Positions 58,854 through 64,000 of a stretch of 64,000 bases of DNA are shown piece after piece. Below the pieces are notes generated by a model. It did no database searches. It was not told the origin of the DNA and saw only the letters and a list, made by a program, of their open reading frames with translations. Each line of letters starts with the position of its first letter. The stretch's first letter is position 1. The stretch covers positions 62,001-126,000 of the forward strand of contig SNVD02009584.1 in NCBI GenBank assembly GCA_013180625.2, written 5' to 3'. The DNA is from Boswellia sacra. Its lineage: Eukaryota > Streptophyta > Magnoliopsida > Sapindales > Burseraceae. A program made the translations under genes and the position numbers.

Positions 58854-60661
58854 TGTGAATGGGTATTCATCCCGTTAGAGCATTTGTGACCACGACAATG
58901 TGCGAAACTTAAGAGAATACTAACGAGCCATGGGCATATATGAAGAAATGGAGTCGCTACCCAATTATTCAATTAGGAATGAATTGAGGCAATCTGATCC
59001 TTCATTTCGAGACCTAAACTACCTCCATCCCTTAAGAGATGGGTTCGAAAAGTTAGGTACAAGTCATTCGACTTGCCCGGATCAAGATCCAACCTCCACT
59101 TGGGTATACCAAATAAGAATATTTCATATTGACATATAGTCCACTTAGGGTTATTCATTTTTCTTCTTTAATAATGTGAGATGATTATTCAATCAAATTA
59201 TATATCCATCCAAAGAAACAAGGAGGAGAATAGATTACATTTCCATTATAAATGAGGGAAAGGGAAGAGGATTACATTAATTGCTCTTTGATAATAAAAT
59301 GATATTTCAAATAAAATAGTCCATACATTCATTCATAATAAAATCATATATTTGAATGTAAACAATTAATTTGAAACTCGATAAATAATTAATTCCTCAT
59401 CACCATATGTGAGTCTATTCAATATTTATCAAGCCTCTTTCATGGCATTATACAATCATTTCATTATCCTTCTAATCATGGTAATTTCATACATTCATTC
59501 ATATTAGTCACTAAATCCATAATCTAGAATTATGGCACTCTAGCTTAGATTTGATAATTCAATCATGGCATTCTAGCCTATAGCTATTCTAGCATATTTC
59601 ATATTAATTCATAGCATCATGGCATTTCTAGCCTAAACATGGTTATCATGGCATGTTCTAGCCTAATTCTAGCAACCAAAGTTAATCAAAGCTATTCTAG
59701 CTTAATCACGCATTTAAAGGGGCAACATGATAATTCTTATATAGTTTATGCTATGTTCTAGCATGCATCAAAGCAATTATAAGTCCTCCTAGCATGACTC
59801 TAATCATGGGTTGCTAAGCATGCTTCTAAGCATTCATAAAGAGATTAGATTCCTAAACATGGTTTAAATGAAGAATGGAAACTGGACTTATCTTGACATG
59901 CTGATGCACCTCACAAAACAAATGAAAGGTTAAGCAATTCATAAAATCCTAGCATACTTCTATGCATCAAAATAAATCCTAATCATGCTTATTCTAAGCC
60001 TAATTTATTCTAAACATGCCTAATTCTAAGCATGAAAATAAAAGGATGAAATAGGAAGGAGAAGAGAATTATGCTCTCAGAATGTACCCTTTCTAAGTTT
60101 AGAGCAATATAAAATACCCAAAAAAAATTAAAATAGAAAAGACTTCTCAAATTCTCGAGCATGTCTTCAAGAGGGAGAAGAAAGGATTTCTAGATGTCCC
60201 CTCAAAGTGTGCCCATGGTGTGCTTATATAGGCTTTTTTTGGAGTGAAAAAGTGATTAAAAAAACCTATGTGGGATTCAGATGAACAGTTCCATGTAAAC
60301 AACACTAGGTGAACAGTTCACCGGCTGTTTGCTGCCAGCCCATCCTATTTTACAATTTTACAATATAGTCCCTTCTGACCTTTATCTATTCAATTACTCA
60401 TAACTTTTTGACTTCAATTATATTTGTAATCAGTAAATTTAGCCAAAAACTAGACTTTTGTAGCCTCGTAACCATATATGACTCATCATCAGATTCCTCA
60501 TGGATTAATTTCTATGACTTTTTGAAGTCTATTAGTTTTAGAGACCTTTCATCGATTCCTGTCACCTTCCCTTTCTTGGCCTCCAAGGGTATTTTGGTCA
60601 TTTATATTACTGAAAATTCATCTGCATTTCTTCATCAAGCCTCAAAAGTTCAGTGTCTACA
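58854..60661 (-). repeat. 5' LTR of element G
   Basis: Colinear with 48898-50741 and followed by ATAAG at 60662-60666. Confidence 0.9.
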
Positions 60662-60881
60662 ATAAGCTAGTGGGTTTGATATTTAATTAATAAGATTTAT
60701 TAAATAAGGATTAGGCTACAAAGTTATTGGGCTTATTAGGTCTATTATTTAATTAATTAAGAGTTTAATTTGGAATTAAAGAGGCTTTGTAGTTGTTTGA
60801 ATTAGACCCAAATATATAAGAGTCCAATTCGATTTTTATATAAATTAGATTTATATTAAGGATTAGAAGAATCCGAAATAA

Positions 60882-62050
60882 ATTACAAGTCCATAATTAC
60901 AGTTTAACAAGAAAGCAAGAGAGATATATAACATACAAAGGTTTCACTCAAAACCTTAATAGATCTATAGGAACAAAAATGTGAACAGTACCATTGCCTT
61001 GAAATTTGTGCCAATATCAAAAACTCCTTCCCTAAGCTAAAACGTAGAAGTTTCTAGAGCACCATTGGGATCAAGTTTGAGCTGCCTAGACCTTTCCTAA
61101 ACTTGTTTATTTTGTGTTCTCAGGTAAAATTCAATCAAGATAAACTCTCACAAGTTTTGTTCAGTTGATCTTCAGGCATACTTAGAAATCAAAGTGGTGA
61201 GAAAGCACAAAAATTTTTGAAAGGTTGTATTCGCTAGATCCTAGTCCCGGAGTATTGTTTTCGCTTTATTGATCCAGTTAGTTCTAAGTCTAGGATCCTC
61301 GACTATCATAATGTGGCATAGGAGATTAGCCTACTCTAATGTGAATGTCTTGTCCCACATTGGCAAAATAACTTAGTCGTCCTTGTAAATTTGCTAAGAA
61401 TTTTCATTTCTATGACTTTTTTCAATTTGATAAAAAATGTCATAACACATATACTAGTTTCACTCAAAACTAGTATTACAAGTCCATAATTACAGTTTAA
61501 CAAGAAAGCAAGAGAGATATATAACATACAAAGGTTTCACTCAAAACCTTAATAGATCTATAGGAACAAAAATGTGAACAGTACCATTGCCTTGAAATTT
61601 GTGCCAATATCAAAAACTCATTCCCTAAGCTAAAACGTAGAAGTTTCTAGAGCACCATTGGGATCAAGTTTGAGCTGCCTAGACCTTTCCTAAACTTGTT
61701 TATTTTGTGTTCTCAGGTAAAATTCAATCAAGATAAACTCTCACAAGTTTTGTTCAGTTGATCTTCAGGCATACTTAGAAATCAAAGTGGCAAGAAAGCA
61801 CAAAAATTTTTGAAAGGTTGTATTCGCTAGATCCTAGTCCCGGAGTATTGTTTTCGCTTTATTGATCTAATCAGTTCTAAGTCTAGGATCCTAGAATATT
61901 ATAATGTGGCATAGGAGATTAGCCTACTCTAATGTGAATGTATTGTCCCACGTTGGCAAAATAACTTAGTCGTCCTTGTAAATTTGCTAAGAATTTTCAT
62001 TTCTGTGACTTTTTTCAATTTGATAAAAAATGTCATAACACATATACTAG
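60882..62050. repeat. 593-bp tandem duplication in LTR sequence F
   Basis: Two nearly identical copies starting ATTACAAGTCCATAATTAC at 60882 and 61475. By eye they differ at about ten positions. The junction between copies carries an extra TTTCACTCAAAAC segment that also occurs within each unit. Confidence 0.93.
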
Positions 62051-62850
62051 TGCATTGTCTTAATCTCATGCTCCCCTTGAACTTGTTTTTATAGATGTTT
62101 AGGGGCCATCACCAATGGTTTCAACTGATGGCTATAGATGTTACCTATTATTTTAGTAAATTCTATTGAATTTTTCCCTTAAGAACAAATTTTGAAGTTG
62201 CTATTATTTTTAAACAATTTTTAGCTTATGTTAAGAGACAATTTAACACAAAACTAAAATTTCTTTTAGACCTTTGTCATCTTATCTACAACCATTAGGA
62301 ATTACATTTAGACATCCTTGTCCCCACATTTACCAGCAAAATTTGTCAGTTATATGAAAATGCAGGTCTATAGTCGAAATAGGCTTAACACTGTTAGCTC
62401 AGGCTTCCATGCTTCTCAAATTCTAGTGGCATGCATTTGTAATAGGAGTTTATTTTCTTAATAGGCTTCCTATAGTATCCTTGTCTTTCAAGACACTAAA
62501 TCAAACACTTTTTAACTCCTCTCTTGATTATACCTTTCACAAGACCTTCAGTTGTGCTTGTTATCCCAACCTTAGGCCATACAATAAACATAAACTTTTA
62601 TTCCATTCTTCCAAATATGTGTTTATAGGTTACGATCCTTCTCATAAAGGTATTATGTTTGGATAGTTCAGGGAGAATTTATATTTCAAAGAGTGTTACT
62701 TTCCATGAATGTGAATTTCCATTTGCTTATGGATTTTCTTCTACAATTGCTTCTTCTAATTCTTCCTTAGTTGTTGCCTCTTCTAGTGCAAATTGGTATA
62801 TACCCTCAATTAATATTTCTACAGTTGCTTTAGTTCCTTTCTAACTAAAA
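62051..62850 (+). pseudogene. Element E integrase remnant
   Basis: Near 62070-62300 the plus strand reads SHAPLELV-, GHHQWFQ- and LKNKF-like integrase core pieces in shifting frames. From 62481 the C-terminal part is clear: FSCACYPNLRPYNKHKLLF, KYVFIGYDPSHKGIM, then DSSGRIYISKSVTFHECEFP. Multiple stops. The catalytic acidic triad cannot be read in one frame. Confidence 0.78.
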
Positions 62851-64000
62851 AATTCCAACACTCACACTACAAAAACTCCTTCCTCCACTAAATCTTTTTC
62901 TCCACATTCATAATAAACTCTGATATCTACTCCTATTTCAAATTCTACACAAACACAACCTTCTATATCTTCATATTCTTCTTCACAAACTCCTGGTCAA
63001 TCTGGTTCTATTTCTCCTTTATCAACTTACTTGTAATTATCACCATACGTTACCTCTCATAGTAATGTTCATCCAATGATAACCAGATCTAAGGCTGGTA
63101 TCTTTAAACCTAAACACATTTCCTACATAGTAACTTCTCTTTCCTCTTCTTATTATGAACCTTGATCTATTAAACAAGCATTGCCATATCCTAATTTGTA
63201 TGCAGCCACGGAGGATGAATTTCAGGCTTTACAGAAAAACCATACCTGGACTTTAGTGCCTTTCTCTGCTGATATGAATATAGTTGATAATAAGTGGGTT
63301 TAAAGTTAAACAAAATTCAGATGGCTTCCAACGTTAGAAAGCTCGACTTGTTTCAAAGAGTTTTCAACAAACCTCTCGTGTTGATTATTTTGACACCTTC
63401 GGCCCTGTAATTAAATCCTCTACACTTAAAGTTATATTCTCTCTTGTAGTGACTTTACATTGGGATATTCAACACATTGATATTAACAATGCTTCTTTTG
63501 AAAGGTGATCTTAAGGAATCAGTTTTTACGCATCAACTAAGAGGGTTTATTGATTCTTTACATCCCTATTGTGTTTGTGAATTGAAGAAATCCTTGTACA
63601 ATTTGAAGTAGGGCCCAAGAGGTTGGTTTGATATGCTCAAAGGAGCCCTATTTAAATGGGGGTTTCAAGAATCAAAATCTGATAACAACCTACTCATTTA
63701 CAAATCACAGAATGAGCTTGTATTGCTACTGATATGTGTTGATGATATCTTGGTAACGGAAATGATTTAAACAAAAAGTCATTAAAATTTTGAATAATCA
63801 ATTTGCATTGAAGATACTTGGATTAGTGAATTATTTCCTTAGGTTGAAGTTAAAAGAACTTCTAGTTTTATCTCTCTTGCTCAGACCAAAGATGCTACTA
63901 ACATGTTGAAAAAATATAACATGTTAGAGGCTAAAAGCTATGTAACACCCATGGTTATTAATTCCATACTATCTTTGAATGAGTTATTTAATCAACCAAG
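62851..64000 (+). pseudogene. Element E reverse transcriptase remnant, cut by window end
   Basis: After a Ser/Thr/Pro-rich spacer come typical copia reverse transcriptase pieces: EPXSIKQALP, then QALQKNHTWTLVP-like NHTWTLVPFSADM near 63240, a DTFGPVIKSSTLKVI-like stretch near 63390, LKKSLYNLK- near 63585 and a CVDDIL-type catalytic box near 63735 (VDD retained). KYNMLEAKSYVTPMV near 63915 begins the linker to RNase H. Frameshifts and stops are frequent. The window ends before RNase H and the 3' LTR. Confidence 0.78.

Larger units (their letters stand above)
48898..60661 (-). mobile_element. Ty3/gypsy Tat-like element G, pol-less
   Basis: A full LTR element in minus orientation. LTRs at 48898-50741 and 58854-60661 (1.8 kb each) are flanked by a perfect duplication ATAAG (48893-48897, 60662-60666). 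Read on the minus strand the LTR begins TGTAGACACTGAAC and the primer site next to 58853 reads TGGTGACTCCATTGGGG, both characteristic of the Tat/Ogre/Retand lineage. A decayed gypsy gag follows at 58032-57228. No protease, reverse transcriptase, RNase H or integrase is visible downstream; instead there is low-complexity sequence, solo LTR H and tandem arrays. It therefore looks like a non-autonomous or deleted Tat derivative. Confidence 0.88.
47708..62045. mobile_element. LTR sequence F inserted in element E (itself interrupted)
   Basis: Between the pre-integrase (ends near 47707) and integrase (from 62051) parts of element E lies foreign sequence starting TGTTAGTAATATGAG and ending near CATAACACATAT. 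TCTAG (47703-47707) and ACTAG (62046-62050) may be a 5-bp duplication with one change. Excluding element G (48898-60661), about 2.6 kb remains, without coding regions, including a 593-bp tandem duplication. I read it as a long solo LTR or a truncated non-autonomous LTR element. Exact ends are uncertain. Confidence 0.55.
35042..64000 (+). mobile_element. Copia element E, split by nested insertions and cut by the window end
   Basis: The host of most of the right half. A putative 5' LTR (35042-35248, TGTTATAG...CTTCA) is followed by the initiator-Met primer-binding site TGGTATCAGAGCC at 35252. Gag starts right after. The coding region is interrupted at 35344-46970 by the CACTA element and at 47708-62045 by LTR sequence F with its own inserts. 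The three native pieces are 35042-35343, 46974-47707 and 62051-64000, and they read in correct copia order: gag, pre-integrase, integrase, reverse transcriptase. Stops and frameshifts are frequent. The 3' LTR lies beyond the window, so no terminal duplication can be checked. Confidence 0.82.

Overview
This is AT-rich nuclear DNA from a flowering plant, almost certainly a eudicot, though I cannot name the species. The evidence is intron-containing plant gene families with GT-AG introns (a cysteine-rich receptor-like kinase, RPN2, a UTP10-like gene, phospholipase D delta, a HIPL gene, an ELMO-domain gene), Ty1/copia and Ty3/gypsy LTR retrotransposons, a CACTA transposon, a small MITE and many dinucleotide microsatellites. 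I see no gene that is clearly intact. The window is a stack of nested mobile elements around one broken receptor kinase and a set of captured gene fragments.

Layout. 1-1091: unassigned. 1092-8090: decayed copia element A (447-bp LTRs, target-site duplication GAAGA), itself carrying a 1.9-kb solo LTR (3187-5066). 8096-10600: non-coding with a GA microsatellite and the CRK promoter region. 10601-19059: a DUF26 cysteine-rich receptor-like kinase (CRK) pseudogene, split in its third exon by a young, antisense copia element B (12049-17590, duplication TCTGT). 19060-22285: non-coding with a 195-bp tandem duplication, a SINE-like piece and a degenerate repeat. 22286-29856: copia-like element C, mostly non-coding inside, holding a small deleted LTR element (27481-28327, duplication AAAGG). 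29875-31750: antisense copia fragment D. 31750-35041: non-coding, with a duplicated compound microsatellite. 35042 to the window end: copia element E, split in three by later insertions.

The most striking object is inside element E: a CACTA element at 35344-46970 with CACTA-type ends, subterminal repeats and a perfect 3-bp duplication (ATG). Removing it restores the gag reading frame of E. It has no transposase that I can see. It carries exons, with introns still present, from at least five unrelated host genes: 26S proteasome RPN2, a UTP10/HEATR1-like gene, phospholipase D delta, a HIPL glucose/sorbosone-dehydrogenase-like gene and an ELMO-domain gene. All lie on the minus strand. This is a gene-capturing Pack-CACTA element, and transcription from its right side could produce a chimeric RNA.

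Further right, element E was hit by a long LTR sequence F (47708-62045). F was split by a Tat-type gypsy element G (48898-60661, duplication ATAAG), and G contains solo LTR H (55563-56970, duplication AAACT). That gives four levels of nesting. Element E resumes at about 62051 and runs out of the window in its reverse-transcriptase region.
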